This document shows positions 39,688 through 49,904 of a stretch of 64,000 bases of DNA, one piece after another. The translations under genes were made by a program, and so were the position numbers. The notes under the pieces are model-generated. The model was not told where the DNA came from, did no database searches, and saw only the letters and a list, made by a program, of their open reading frames with translations. The stretch is taken from positions 30,746 to 94,745 of the forward strand of contig VCMS01000315.1 in NCBI GenBank assembly GCA_022539475.1, in the 5' to 3' direction. Positions within the stretch are counted from its first letter, which is position 1. Every line of letters begins with the position of its first letter. Source of the DNA: Gracilaria domingensis. Its lineage: Eukaryota; Rhodophyta; Florideophyceae; Gracilariales; Gracilariaceae.

Positions 39688-42600
39688 GGCTGTACAAGAT
39701 CAACGTGCTCAGTTGGTCCTTCATCTGAATCATGATAGAATCGATTGATGTAGAATCGGTGTTGGAACCATTGAAGTGGAGGACAAAAAGGTGGAGCAGG
39801 GTAGTTTGATCGAACAACATGGACAGTTCCCTGTAGTGCAGAAGCCGGAACCATCCCGTACCAAGGAGTTAACTCTACGATAGTCTCCGCTTTGGAATGA
39901 CGAGGGAACGGAAGAGTGTGGTTCTTTTCATCGTTTGTAGCCCACCGTAAAGATATGCATTTCAATATGTGGTCGATGTTTGTTGCGGGGGGTAAAACCT
40001 CGAAATACCGGACGAATGCCACCTCTGGTGCGGTAAGTGCAGAATCAAGGAGAGATATTCGAATCAGAGCGACTACCTGGGCAACCCAAGTCTCTGAATC
40101 TTCTCCGCTTACCAATACAGTGGAAAACTTTGGCTTTCTACTGGGACCAAATGCTGGAGAAGCGAAGACACGTTGGATGATGGGGTATTTGGGTCGTCCC
40201 AGCTTAAGTGCCTTAGAAGACGAATCGAAGTGTTCAAGAGTCGGAACGAAACCGCCTTTCACGACGGCCGAATTCACCAGAGTTATCCTTGTCTTTTCTG
40301 GGAAGTATGTAATAGAGTGCTCATCCAGTGTTTCTTTCACGAGACTGAGGAAAGGAGGAAGGGCCTGTTCACCAATTTGATCAAGAATCGACCTTGTGTC
40401 CGTACTTGAGAACATTTCTCTAACAGCAGTCCATGTTTTTGAACTGGACATACTTGAAACACAATGTTGAAGAGCTCGTAAAGTGAAAGAACGCCCTCTC
40501 ATTGCAAACCGAGGAAGCTGTGTGGAAGTTCCTGGTAAACCTGGATTACGCTGGTAAGGAGTATTGCCATTCCATTGCTTTCTAACATGTCCGTGCTCAA
40601 TGGAGCGAATAGTCTCCTCCACAGCCGTTGCTGTTCTTCTGGACGTCTTTTTGTAGTGTCTTTTAAATAGCAGGTGTGCATGTTCGTATATGCCTGCGTC
40701 GTAATACTTGATACTTCCCAGACGGCGAATATCGTCCACGAGATGATCGAGAAGATGAAACTTCAGAGTTCCCAGTCTGGAGGGATGAAAATCCGCCAGA
40801 GTCTTTGTTGCGGAACGCTTGAAGGCTTCAATCTCCGAACTAAGACACAGGAGAGAGCTTTCAGTCCAATACGGGTCACGATTGTATCTGAATAAGGTCG
40901 AGAGCAAGTCCGAATACTGAGAGAAAACGGTTGTGATTGGGGCAACGTCCTGTTCTCCACAGCATATGTCAAAGAATGCTCCTATGAAGGGAAAGACCAT
41001 GTCAAGTGCTTTGTAGTTTTTGGCCTCCAGCATTCCACGGAGACCGTCTTTCGTGAAGATACCATTCAAAGATTTGCCTTTCTCCTGCGTGGAGAAATCG
41101 ATATGTAAACCTTTGGCAGGAGAATCGCGTTCTATGGCAGCTAGAATTGCGTTTGCATGGTTGAGGAGTTGGGTGCGTATCGTTCGAAATGAACGCGATG
41201 CAGATGTTCCTAATGTGGTGCACAGGGTGTCTGACTGCAGTCTCTCGATTGTGGCCGTTTTTATCAACTTTGAGATGCCGAGATGCAAGTTGTGTAATGG
41301 TTCGAATGAGAACAGACTGTATGGAGACAATCCCGGGATCATTCCAAGGCTTACGGAAGTTTCGAGGAACGAAGGAATGAGAGATATGGAATTTGAACGC
41401 ATCAGAGTATCCGCTTGAGATCTCCTCTCCCTCGCACGACGTGGACGTCTTTCCGCCTCGTCTTTTTGTGCATGTTGCAAGATAGCTGTGTATGTCTTTC
41501 GGATGCTTTTCGTGTGCTTTTGAGAACGTCCGTTGAATGAGGTGGGAATAGGACTGCATAAAGATGAGCGAGGGGCTTTGCATCTATGACACGGGCTTTC
41601 CGTTTTGGTGCCATGAAGAATAGACAGAATGTCCTTAGCCTCAGGAATATCCGCACAATAACTTGCAAGCAGAGGATGGCACACTCGACTTAGTTTGTCT
41701 TCGCCGATGAACTGAAAACCTTTCTGCGTGAGATTTAGAATGGGCTCCAGGACTTGACGAAGAGATTCTTGAAGGATTTGCATCCTGGACTCGCGTAGAG
41801 ACTTGCTAGAAACAAATGGCATTGCGTCTGCTTCAGATGCGGAAACCTCGATCAGTGTGGTAGGGAAGTATGCCACTACTGTGAGGTCATCACGGATACA
41901 CTTACGGCGAAGCTGGTCGGAGAAGTTGAGAAATATGAGGTGAAGAGGATAGGCGGTAACCGATGTTTGCTTTAGAGTTGTTGAAGACTTATCGGTGTAT
42001 ACCTGCAGAAGACCTACGAAAGATTCACTGTAACTTATTTCTTGGGAGTACCACACTATTCTACTATCCAAAGAGCCCATGACCATTTCCTTAAGTTTTG
42101 AGGTGGCGTCTCTTGCGAGAGAGCCGGACATGGGGTGAGATATTTTCGTGGAGTGGGTCTGAGGTATAGGGTGGAAGAATGTGTTTTCGTTGTTAGCCAA
42201 CTGGAGCTGTTTCACAAGTGTCTGAACGGGGTCTCTCGTGTAGAGGGTGGCGCTGAACTTACATCCTTCTGGCGAGACAGTTCTGCGATTGAAACCGTCC
42301 TTTGAGGCGTATCGTTCGAAAATGGCGTTCTTCAGTTCTGTACAGCGCTTGGAACTTGTTATGGTCTCGTTGAATCGCTTTTGCGAGAATCGCGGGTCCC
42401 GAAGTAGCCCAATTAGCTCGTCCGCCTCACGATGACCAAGGTTGGAAGCTACTGAAGCCAGACAAACCGTGAGATAATCCATATGCAAATCACCGAGGGC
42501 CTCCTCAGAAGGCACTGGGCGGGAACTGCTTCCGTGTTCTCGCTCTAATGACGCGGGAGCCGGGGAAGGAGAAACACAATGCGAAGTGTCCGGAATGGGA

Positions 42601-42959
42601 GGGGCGCACGGAGTGGGGTCGACGATGTCCTCGGACACTGGAGGCTCGGGAAGGCGACAAGGGGCAGTGACCGTTTCGGAAGATGCGGGCGCGGGTGCGG
42701 AAAGCTTGAGACGCTTGCTTCTCCGAATGGGCCGGCTATTGTCGTCTTCCAGCGCTGCTTTCAGACGAAACGGGCAATGGTTGACATGCTGTTGAAGGGA
42801 TAAGACTCCTCGGCGAGTAACGAAGGGGCACCCACGCTTCTTATGTGTACAGTAGTAGACCATGGGAAGAAGAAATGAACGAGAAACGACGACAAAGACT
42901 GCAAGGGAAGGGCGTCCGAAGGGAGAAGGAGGTCGAGCGACAGTCAAGATCGACGTCAT
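39684..42959 (-). CDS. Plavaka/KDZ-like DNA transposase
   Basis: The frame is intact for 1091 residues. A C2H2/C-type zinc-binding start (YYCTHKKRGCPF to LQQHVNHC, about 35-62) is followed by a disordered Pro/Ser region. The RNase-H-like transposase core has YTDKSSTTLKQTSVTAYPLH and FLNFSDQLRRK (acid D323), then LASYCADIPEAKD (D437) with a PCHRCK zinc motif (C457, C460), and FEPLHNLHLGISK further on. These are the landmarks of the Plavaka family, a CACTA/KDZ-related group best known from fungi (DKTxx...AYPVYLxxGNxxxxxRRK; YxADxPEAxD...PCHxC). The third catalytic acid was not assigned with confidence. Another start at Met33 is possible. A neighbouring terminal inverted repeat could not be found by eye. 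Confidence 0.72.
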   Translation of the reverse strand: MTSILTVARPPSPFGRPSLAVFVVVSRSFLLPMVYYCTHKKRGCPFVTRRGVLSLQQHVNHCPFRLKAALEDDNSRPIRRSKRLKLSAPAPASSETVTAPCRLPEPPVSEDIVDPTPCAPPIPDTSHCVSPSPAPASLEREHGSSSRPVPSEEALGDLHMDYLTVCLASVASNLGHREADELIGLLRDPRFSQKRFNETITSSKRCTELKNAIFERYASKDGFNRRTVSPEGCKFSATLYTRDPVQTLVKQLQLANNENTFFHPIPQTHSTKISHPMSGSLARDATSKLKEMVMGSLDSRIVWYSQEISYSESFVGLLQVYTDKSSTTLKQTSVTAYPLHLIFLNFSDQLRRKCIRDDLTVVAYFPTTLIEVSASEADAMPFVSSKSLRESRMQILQESLRQVLEPILNLTQKGFQFIGEDKLSRVCHPLLASYCADIPEAKDILSILHGTKTESPCHRCKAPRSSLCSPIPTSFNGRSQKHTKSIRKTYTAILQHAQKDEAERRPRRARERRSQADTLMRSNSISLIPSFLETSVSLGMIPGLSPYSLFSFEPLHNLHLGISKLIKTATIERLQSDTLCTTLGTSASRSFRTIRTQLLNHANAILAAIERDSPAKGLHIDFSTQEKGKSLNGIFTKDGLRGMLEAKNYKALDMVFPFIGAFFDICCGEQDVAPITTVFSQYSDLLSTLFRYNRDPYWTESSLLCLSSEIEAFKRSATKTLADFHPSRLGTLKFHLLDHLVDDIRRLGSIKYYDAGIYEHAHLLFKRHYKKTSRRTATAVEETIRSIEHGHVRKQWNGNTPYQRNPGLPGTSTQLPRFAMRGRSFTLRALQHCVSSMSSSKTWTAVREMFSSTDTRSILDQIGEQALPPFLSLVKETLDEHSITYFPEKTRITLVNSAVVKGGFVPTLEHFDSSSKALKLGRPKYPIIQRVFASPAFGPSRKPKFSTVLVSGEDSETWVAQVVALIRISLLDSALTAPEVAFVRYFEVLPPATNIDHILKCISLRWATNDEKNHTLPFPRHSKAETIVELTPWYGMVPASALQGTVHVVRSNYPAPPFCPPLQWFQHRFYINRFYHDSDEGPTEHVDLVQP

Positions 42960-43684
42960 GCTGAGAACGGAGAATATATTTTGAGTTCAAATCACGTGCT
43001 TTCGTTCAAAAAGGAACGTAGGTACACGTCGACCTCAACACAAGGGTGTACTTCTCGTATTATCTACCACTGGTTATAAACCTGTGGTTTCGCAACGTTG
43101 TACGCTGTACACCTGTCCAATCTCGCACAGAAAAATAAATCTCTTCCCTCCGCCGCCGCCGCCGCGCCTCCGACGTCCGACCTTCCCTTACCGTCGTGAT
43201 CCGTGCCATCCACATCCTCGCGTTATACTCCCCTCCGTCCTTCTTTTTTCCTCCCTGTACTTTATGGAGGTTCCTTAAAGTAGAGGGCGGAAAAAAGTAG
43301 GACGGAGTCATCCGTATCTCACGGATGTATTCCGTGCAGTCTTTTCGTAGGTTCTCTTCCATATTCTTCTATGTATCTTTGCTCTAAACTAACCCATCCT
43401 CACCACGTTTTTTCGCGCTATTCGACATGTAAACGGCAGAAAATAAGCTTTGGGTTACCGGGTTCCCGTTTTCAGCCTCCAACGCGTTCCATTTGTTCAA
43501 CTAAGTTCTGCTTACGATATGTTCCATCTTGTTCTACGTCTTGCTACTAACATTGACGTGATTGAAGGTAACCACTATTTGACGTGCGTCCTTTGTATTT
43601 CTTCCGACGTCTACAACGACTGTAAGTACGCAACCAGTTTCATTTCGTCTCTCAAGATCGATCTCTGACTGCTCGTGTAACCTA
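42960..43684. other. Flank of the transposase gene
   Basis: No gene is seen. It should contain the right end of the composite element if there is one; a terminal repeat was not recognised. Confidence 0.35.
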
Positions 43685-44120
43685 TCACGCGGTATTGCCG
43701 ATCTTGGTTCACTTTGTTGCGCCATAGGCGTCTCTAGCTTCTCGCATCTTGCGCTACTTTTGGTTTGTTGGCGATCTTGGTTCCGCCATAGACTCTTCTC
43801 TCTTCTCGCGTCTTGCGCTGCTTTTGGTGTATTGGCGATATTGGTTGATATTGGTTGACTGGCTCGAGCGATAGGTTCATCATTGGCAATCTTGGTTGAC
43901 TAGGTTGCGCCATAGGATGGTCTCTCTCTTATCGCGTCTTGCGTTACTTTTGGTGCATTGGCGATATGGTTTGACTTGGTTGCCTCATAGACTCGCCTCT
44001 CTTCTCGCGCCTTACGTTGATCTTCTTGTATTGGCGATCTTGGTTGACTGGCTTGCGGGATAGTCGATTCTGGTACTTGGTTGCGACATAGGCTGCTCTC
44101 TCGTTTATCGCATTTTGCGG
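43685..44120. repeat. Degenerate tandem repeats (TTGGCGATCTTGGTTGACT family)
   Basis: A unit of about 75-120 bp recurs at least five times. Its blocks are TTGGCGATCTTGGTTGACT, GCGCCATAG, CTCTCTTCTCGCGTCTTGCG and CTACTTTTGGTG. Copies vary in length and have mismatches. Confidence 0.65.
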
Positions 44121-44428
44121 TATGTTTGCTGCATGGGTATTCTTGGTGTCGTTGCTTGTGAGTTCTCGCTTCGACACCTTTCGCGGTTTACGATGATATG
44201 GTGGGCTTGTAATCTAACCGATCCCTTTCCTGCTTCTTCTTCCGTTTGCGAGTTACCAGGTCCCTTGACTTTTCTAGCGCAACGTTTCTGTTTTGTTTTA
44301 TCAATGGTACGTTCCATCGCATTTCAAATGTATCTAACGGATCATTGACTAACTTATGGATACTTTCTGCTTGCGTATACAGGTAAATGACTTTTGATGC
44401 GTACGTAGCTCACGAGTTGCAGGTGCAG
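44121..44428. other. Unassigned interval
   Basis: No gene or repeat is seen. Confidence 0.3.
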
Positions 44429-44580
44429 GTTCCTCAAGTAGGGAAACATGCATCTGGGCATGGTTCCCTACATGAGGAACGGAGAGGATGAGGCGCTTCG
44501 CGCCTCATCCTCTCGGAGTGCGTATGTGTTCTACCGATCAGCAATTTGGTGCAGGTGCCCTCTGCGGCATCTGCCGCAGA
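44429..44580. repeat. Cluster of three consecutive hairpins
   Basis: Hairpin 1 has 23-bp arms at 44429-44451 and 44458-44480 with two mismatches. Hairpin 2 at 44482-44514 has perfect 15-bp arms (GAGAGGATGAGGCGC) and a 3-nt loop. Hairpin 3 at 44561-44579 has perfect 9-bp arms (TCTGCGGCA) and a 1-2-nt loop. Confidence 0.85.
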
Positions 44581-45419
44581 TTGGGCCTACATCCGATCCA
44601 TCATGGGGAAATGGTACATGTAATATAGCGAAGTAGTGGTTAGCAAAAGCGGTCGATAGAAGAATAGATACGAATAAAACGGTATGATTTCATAATGGGC
44701 ATCATCTGTACTAGCACTAGTATTCCATGCGTTGCAGGGTATCATTCCGCAGAAGGTATCGTGTAATGTGCACCTTAATGGAAACTGAACCTAGACTTCG
44801 CGAAATACAGTTCAGGTAGCCCTCGACTAAAGAACTAGCACGAGTGGAAAACCCACCAGTATTTACTGCACAGCGATTCTGGACGACCCAAGCAATTATC
44901 TGCAGATTTTGAAATAATTGATCTCGATATTTTTTCAAAAAATTTACTGGACGACCCTTGCCAATTTCTGGACGACTTTCGCCAAAAACTAGCATCTGCA
45001 AGAGACAGAAGAGGCTTCCCCGCGCGCCGCCGCACGACCACCGTGCGTCTTTCGAAAACGTGCGAAATCAGGCGGTTGCGGCCACATTCCAGACATTCCG
45101 AATCTGATATTGGCTTGCCGCTGCGCTGTCTAGAAGCCGAGATACGGCCAAATCTTTGTTTTCGGCCCAGAAACCGAGTGGCAAGCCATTTCAAAAAATT
45201 GTCGCAATAACCAGTGGATGTTTTGGCTCGCCGCGCGCCGTTGCAGGCGGGACGCGCGCAGTAAGCATGCCAATGGTTTAGCGCGTTAGTCTGGTTAGCC
45301 AGTTAAGTCGATGGTTAAGATTGCGGATAGCGAAAACATCCGCTGAAAATGTTAGCCGGTGGCAATCGTTTCCATTCTGGACAGTGTGGCGCAGTGTCCT
45401 ACGGGTCATACGCTCCCTC
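44581..45419. other. Region expected to hold the 3' LTR of the first Ty3 element
   Basis: It lies downstream (leftward) of the polyprotein end on the minus strand. A purine-rich tract on the minus strand (AAGGAGGGAGCG, about 45413-45424) could be the polypurine tract, with the LTR beginning TGACCC just left of it. I could not align this segment to the presumed 5' LTR, so it is not called as an LTR. Confidence 0.35.
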
Positions 45420-45461
45420 CTTAAAGGCGCGCTCCGTGCGCCCCTGTTTCTTCCAAAAACT

Positions 45462-47864
45462 TCAGATAAAGTTCTCAGGGATGTGCTCCCTTGGCTCCCA
45501 CTGATCAAACTTTGGTGGATAACCGTACCCACGGACCTTGTAGATAACACTACCGTCGTCATCGATACCAGCGGAGACAATGTGGTCGACGACATACTCC
45601 TTCGGTAGGACCTCTTCTGGCAAATCCATTGTATCCAATGGACCAAAGCCATACGGATCCAGTTGGACTTCCGGCGCAGAGCGCTCTGTTCCCATGGCGA
45701 GACTGTCATCCAAAGGTGTGAAAACCTCCTCTGGGAGGTCCATCTCATTCAAAGGGGCACGACCACTGGCGTCTTCGCTATCGTTGACAGTTGTCAACGG
45801 CATGGTATGACCCAGGGAGGGGTCCGCGCTTACCACCTCTGGCGTAGATCCTGTAATAGAACCGGCGGTTACTGAGCCACTGGGAGGGACGCTTGGAGCG
45901 TTCTTAGCAGGAGCGTCGGGGGAACCGTTGGAAGTCTCTGTGCCTGATGGGGAGTCACCTATTGGAGAGCACGCCTCGTCAGTCGGAGGCTTGGCCGCTG
46001 GCTGTAGCCGGTTACCGCTGTTGGGGGACGTTTCCACTGTGGGTGTCGTTCCTTCTTCGGGTACCATCGGGGCAGCGGAAACACGGTCAACTGTTACCGT
46101 GTCCTCTAGGCCATCTCGCTCGATCCCAACCGTGTGGGAGGTAGAACGCAAGACCTTGTAAGGTCCTTTAGACTTCGGAAGTAGTTTCCTCGAGGCTTGT
46201 TCTATTTCATCCAATTGCTTCTCCGAGGGAGCCCTGTCCAGGTAGACCATCGTCCCAGCCTTGAAGGAAGGAGTGTAGCGAACGGCTTTATCGAAGTTTG
46301 CCTTGTACCTGAGCTGGGCTCTCGTAAGCGTGGTGCGAGCCGTATGGAGTATATCATCAATCCTTTGGCGTGCATATCGTTTAGCCTGCGTCGGAGTCAT
46401 GCCTTCGGTGATGTCCTGAGGGAACCAAGATGACTTCACATCCAATGCCAATGGTAATGGCTGCCGAGTCAAAGTGAGATCAAATGGAGTGGTACCAGTG
46501 GATTTATGCACCTGATTGTTGTAGGCATAAACCAATGGTTCAACGTAGTCGTCCCAATCTAATTGGTGCTCAGCAGTGTAGTGTACCAAACGGTTAATCA
46601 GCGTTTTGTTGAACCGCTCGGCCTGTCCATTGGTCTGCGGATGATAAGCTGTCGTCGTGACATGCTTGATACCTAAGGTAGCACAGACGTGCGAAAAGAA
46701 CTTCGACACGAACTGACTACCATTATCCGTCATGAGATAGAGAGGCAATCCATAAGGATAAACCCAGTGCGTAAGGAACGCCATTGCGACATCCGTTGCG
46801 GTAGTGTTCTTGAGCGGGATAGCCCTTGTGGTTTTGGTAAACCTGTCGGTGACAACCAGGATGAACTGGTTGCCATGCACCGACTTCGGGAGTGGCCCAA
46901 GGATATCCATTGAGATAAATTCCAGAGGACCAGCAGCTGGGAACAACTTGAGTTTAGCCTGATGACGCGCTCGAGTTCCACGAACCTTTGCGCAAGAAGC
47001 ACAGGTCTTCGCCGTGTTCCAAAGGTCATTAGCCATAAACGGATAGTAGAAATGCTTCCTAAGGGTTTGATACATCCGAGTACCTCCAGGATGACCAGCA
47101 AACCGTGAATAGTGTGCCAAATAGAAGAATCGAGCCTGAAGGGACTTTGGAATAACCCTTTGGATAGAACCATCTAGTGGAGACCTTCGGCAAAGTAGTC
47201 CGAATCGGTCGACGTCAAAGAGGCATCCCTTGGTTCCGACGAGCTCTGCCTTTTCTTTACAAAACTCATCATTCTTCTGAGCCTGTAGGAGGTCTTCCAG
47301 CGTGATGGGAAGTAGCTCTTTTTCCTCAGGCACAATTGCATTAACCTCCAGGTTCAGTTCTTCATTTTCACATTCCGTTGGCCAATCAACTAAGTAAACT
47401 TCCGTTGGGTCTCCCTCTCCATCGGTACACTGTACCGTCGCCAGCAGGAAGTCATCCTCAGGGTCTGTTTCGTATCCTTCGAGATTTGGTGTTGGTATTT
47501 CGTCATCCAAAGGAGTATCATCATCTCCGTCGGTAAGGATGCGACTCAGTGCATCTGCCGATTGGTGCTTCACTCCCGCCCTGTAGGTTACATCATATTC
47601 GAATTCAGAGAGCCGTAGCCTCCACCTTGTTAGCCTGCTGGACGCGTCCGTCATATTCAACAGCCCGCGGAGAGAAGGGTGGTCTGTCCTGATGGTGAAA
47701 CGAACTCCTTCGAGGTAAGGCCTCAAGGTCAGCACTGCCCAAACAATGGCAAGCATTCCTTTTCGGTAGTGCTGTAGTTCCGTTCGGCGCTGTTCAGAGT
47801 CCAAATCCAGTAACCAATAGGTCGATAGTCCTTCGGAAATTCTTGTTCCTGTAAGAGAACACAT
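45462..47864 (-). pseudogene. Retrotransposon 1: RNase H, integrase and chromodomain
   Basis: The frame starts inside RNase H (AIVWAVLTLRPYLEG, FTIRTDHPSLRGLL, HQSADALSR). The integrase follows with its HHCC zinc region (HYSRFAGHPGG, CASCAKVRGT) and the DDE core: MDILGPLPK with VTDRFTK, LMTDNGSQFV and HPQTNGQAERFNK. The C-terminus is a chromodomain (YVVDHIVSAG, VRGYGYPPKFDQWEPREH), which in chromoviruses directs insertion to modified chromatin. The upstream RNase H portion (ERNYSTTEKECL) lies in the previous frame; the break near 47750 separates them. Confidence 0.85.
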
Positions 47865-49531
47865 CCAATCTGTCCATCGGAAGCGTCATTGTCTAAAATG
47901 TATGGTTTATCCGGCTTCGGTAGTGCCAGTACGGGAGGATTTAATAGCTTATCCTTCAAGGTTTGGAATGATTCGTACTGTTTGTCCGTCAGGCAGTCAA
48001 ATTCCGACGGCGTACCCTTCTTCAGCATGTCATTCAGAGGTGCCGCGATCCTTGAGAATCCTTGGACAAACCTACGGTATACATTGCAAAGCCTAAGGAA
48101 TGAGCGCAACTCCGTGTGGGTCCTCGGTGGTTTTGCCAGTCGGATAGCGTCCGCAGTCCTCTGGGCAACCTGAAGCTTTCCAGGACGAACAACGTGGCCA
48201 AGATAATCCACTGAGGCTTGGAAAAAGAAGCACTTCGGCAGCTTCAATGTAATTCCAGCCTCACGGAGAATCCTAAGGACTGACCGCACATGGGTGAAAT
48301 GTTCCCGGACGGTTTTCGAAAAGATAATTACGTCATCCAGATAAACCAAGGCGAACTTCCATTTGACCCTAGAGAGGACTATATCCATTGCCCGTTGGAA
48401 AGTCGCCGGTGCGTTCATCAAACCAAATGGCATCCGTGTGAAACGGAAAAGTCTTTCATGGGTTGTGAACGTCGTGAGGGGCTTCGCTTCGTCGTCCAAA
48501 GGTATCTGCCAATAGCCCCAATTGGCATCTAAAGTGGTGAATACCGCTGCTTCGCCTAAGGAATCCAGGCAGTCGTCCATTCTAGGAATCGGATAACTGT
48601 CCCTTTTGGTCATCGCGTTTAGCCTTCGGTAATCAATGCAAAACCTAACGGACCCGCCCTTCTTCGCCGCGAGAACGAAAGGACCTGTCCATTGGGATTC
48701 GTGCGGTGGCGCTGGCTCGATGACGTTCGCGTTACGCATCTTCGCCAGTTGCTCCGCTACGATCTCGCGTTCCTTAAGGCCTGTACGGTACGGGTGTTGG
48801 TACACCGGCTTAGCTTCATCCTTAAGGTCTATTCGGTGTTTCGTAGCCCGAATCTCTCCCAATTGGCCAAACCACATGCATTTGAATTCTCGGAGAAGCT
48901 CGATAACCTGTGGACGGTACGATTCGAATTCCTCTCCAAGGTTTACCTCCCCCTCCCAAGTCTCGACGTCCTCGTCGTCATTGGGGGTGAGTTCATTCCA
49001 TGAGGTTTCCATGATAGCCATTGGAGCTGGTAGTGCAATACCGATGACAGTACCTTTTGGTAAGCGTACCGGGCGGTCCCGGAAGTTGCTCATATTGACC
49101 AAAAAGGGAACCTTCGGTCTGCAATCCATGATTCCATTGGCCATCAAAGAAAGGTGACGCTGAATCGTCTTCGGGTGATTCTGAATCGTCACCAGACCAG
49201 AGGTTTCGCAGTGAGCCAAAGCGGCAACCTGCGTCATGGGCGGTATCGTTATCGCCCGGGATAACCGAACCTTATTGGAAACTGTATTCTTCGCCAGCGG
49301 AGGGCGACGTGGGTTGGCGTCGGGACCAGATTTGGAACCGATAATCGCCACTGGACGGGTGCGGTAGAAGGAAACCTTCCGGAGACCGGGGTAGATTGCC
49401 TTCACGTATCGGTCGATGAAGGACGTCCCAAGGAGACATTCTGTACCTAAGGTAGGACAAACAAGGAACCAAGTACGGACCCGAAGGTCGCCAATCTGTA
49501 AGCAGAGAGGAATGATTCCTTTAATATCCAT
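47729..49531 (-). pseudogene. Retrotransposon 1: protease end, reverse transcriptase and RNase H start
   Basis: The frame carries the end of the protease fold (LLGTSFIDRYVKAIYP), the RT fingers/palm (RFCIDYRRLNAMTKRDSYPIP, FTRMPFGLMNAPATFQRAM) and the catalytic box YLDD at 48332-48343 (VYLDDVIIFSK). It ends in RNase H at NSAERNYSTTEKECL, where a frame break diverts it to a stop. Confidence 0.88.
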
Positions 49532-49831
49532 TGGTCTTTTAGATGCTCTGTCACCCTTGGGTTCCTTCTAACTTTCACCACACCCTCCCAACCAGCCGGT
49601 AAAACCTTCGGATGAACAAAGTTTGGTCCTGCCCCGGTGTCCAGGACGCTGGTGACGACCCGTGTCCGAGAGGCAGTCATTCCGATGGTGTGCCTTACTT
49701 TATAATTCTCTTTCCTCAGGATACAAACTGGGGTATCCCCTTCGGCTTCCATTTCGTCAAACCATTGATCCAAACTCGCATCTTCATCCTGTGGCTTCGG
49801 CGGTTGAGTATCCAAAGGCTTCTGAAGTTCC
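49447..49831 (-). pseudogene. Retrotransposon 1: aspartic protease start
   Basis: The catalytic motif is LDTGAGPNFV. The frame runs out at 49447; the continuation (MDIKGIIPLCLQIGD) is in the next phase from about 49530. Comparison with the second element shows one continuous protease across this point. Confidence 0.75.
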
Positions 49832-49904
49832 TTTGGATGAACTTCTTCACCTTTGGCGATGAGGCTAGGATCCTCAGAGGGGCGACTCGCCTCAAGCCGC
49901 TCCT

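Noticed and set aside
44619-45408. 3' LTR of element 1 starting TGTAATATAG
   Set aside because: Only the first ten bases resemble the 5' LTR edge; the following sequence does not align by eye.
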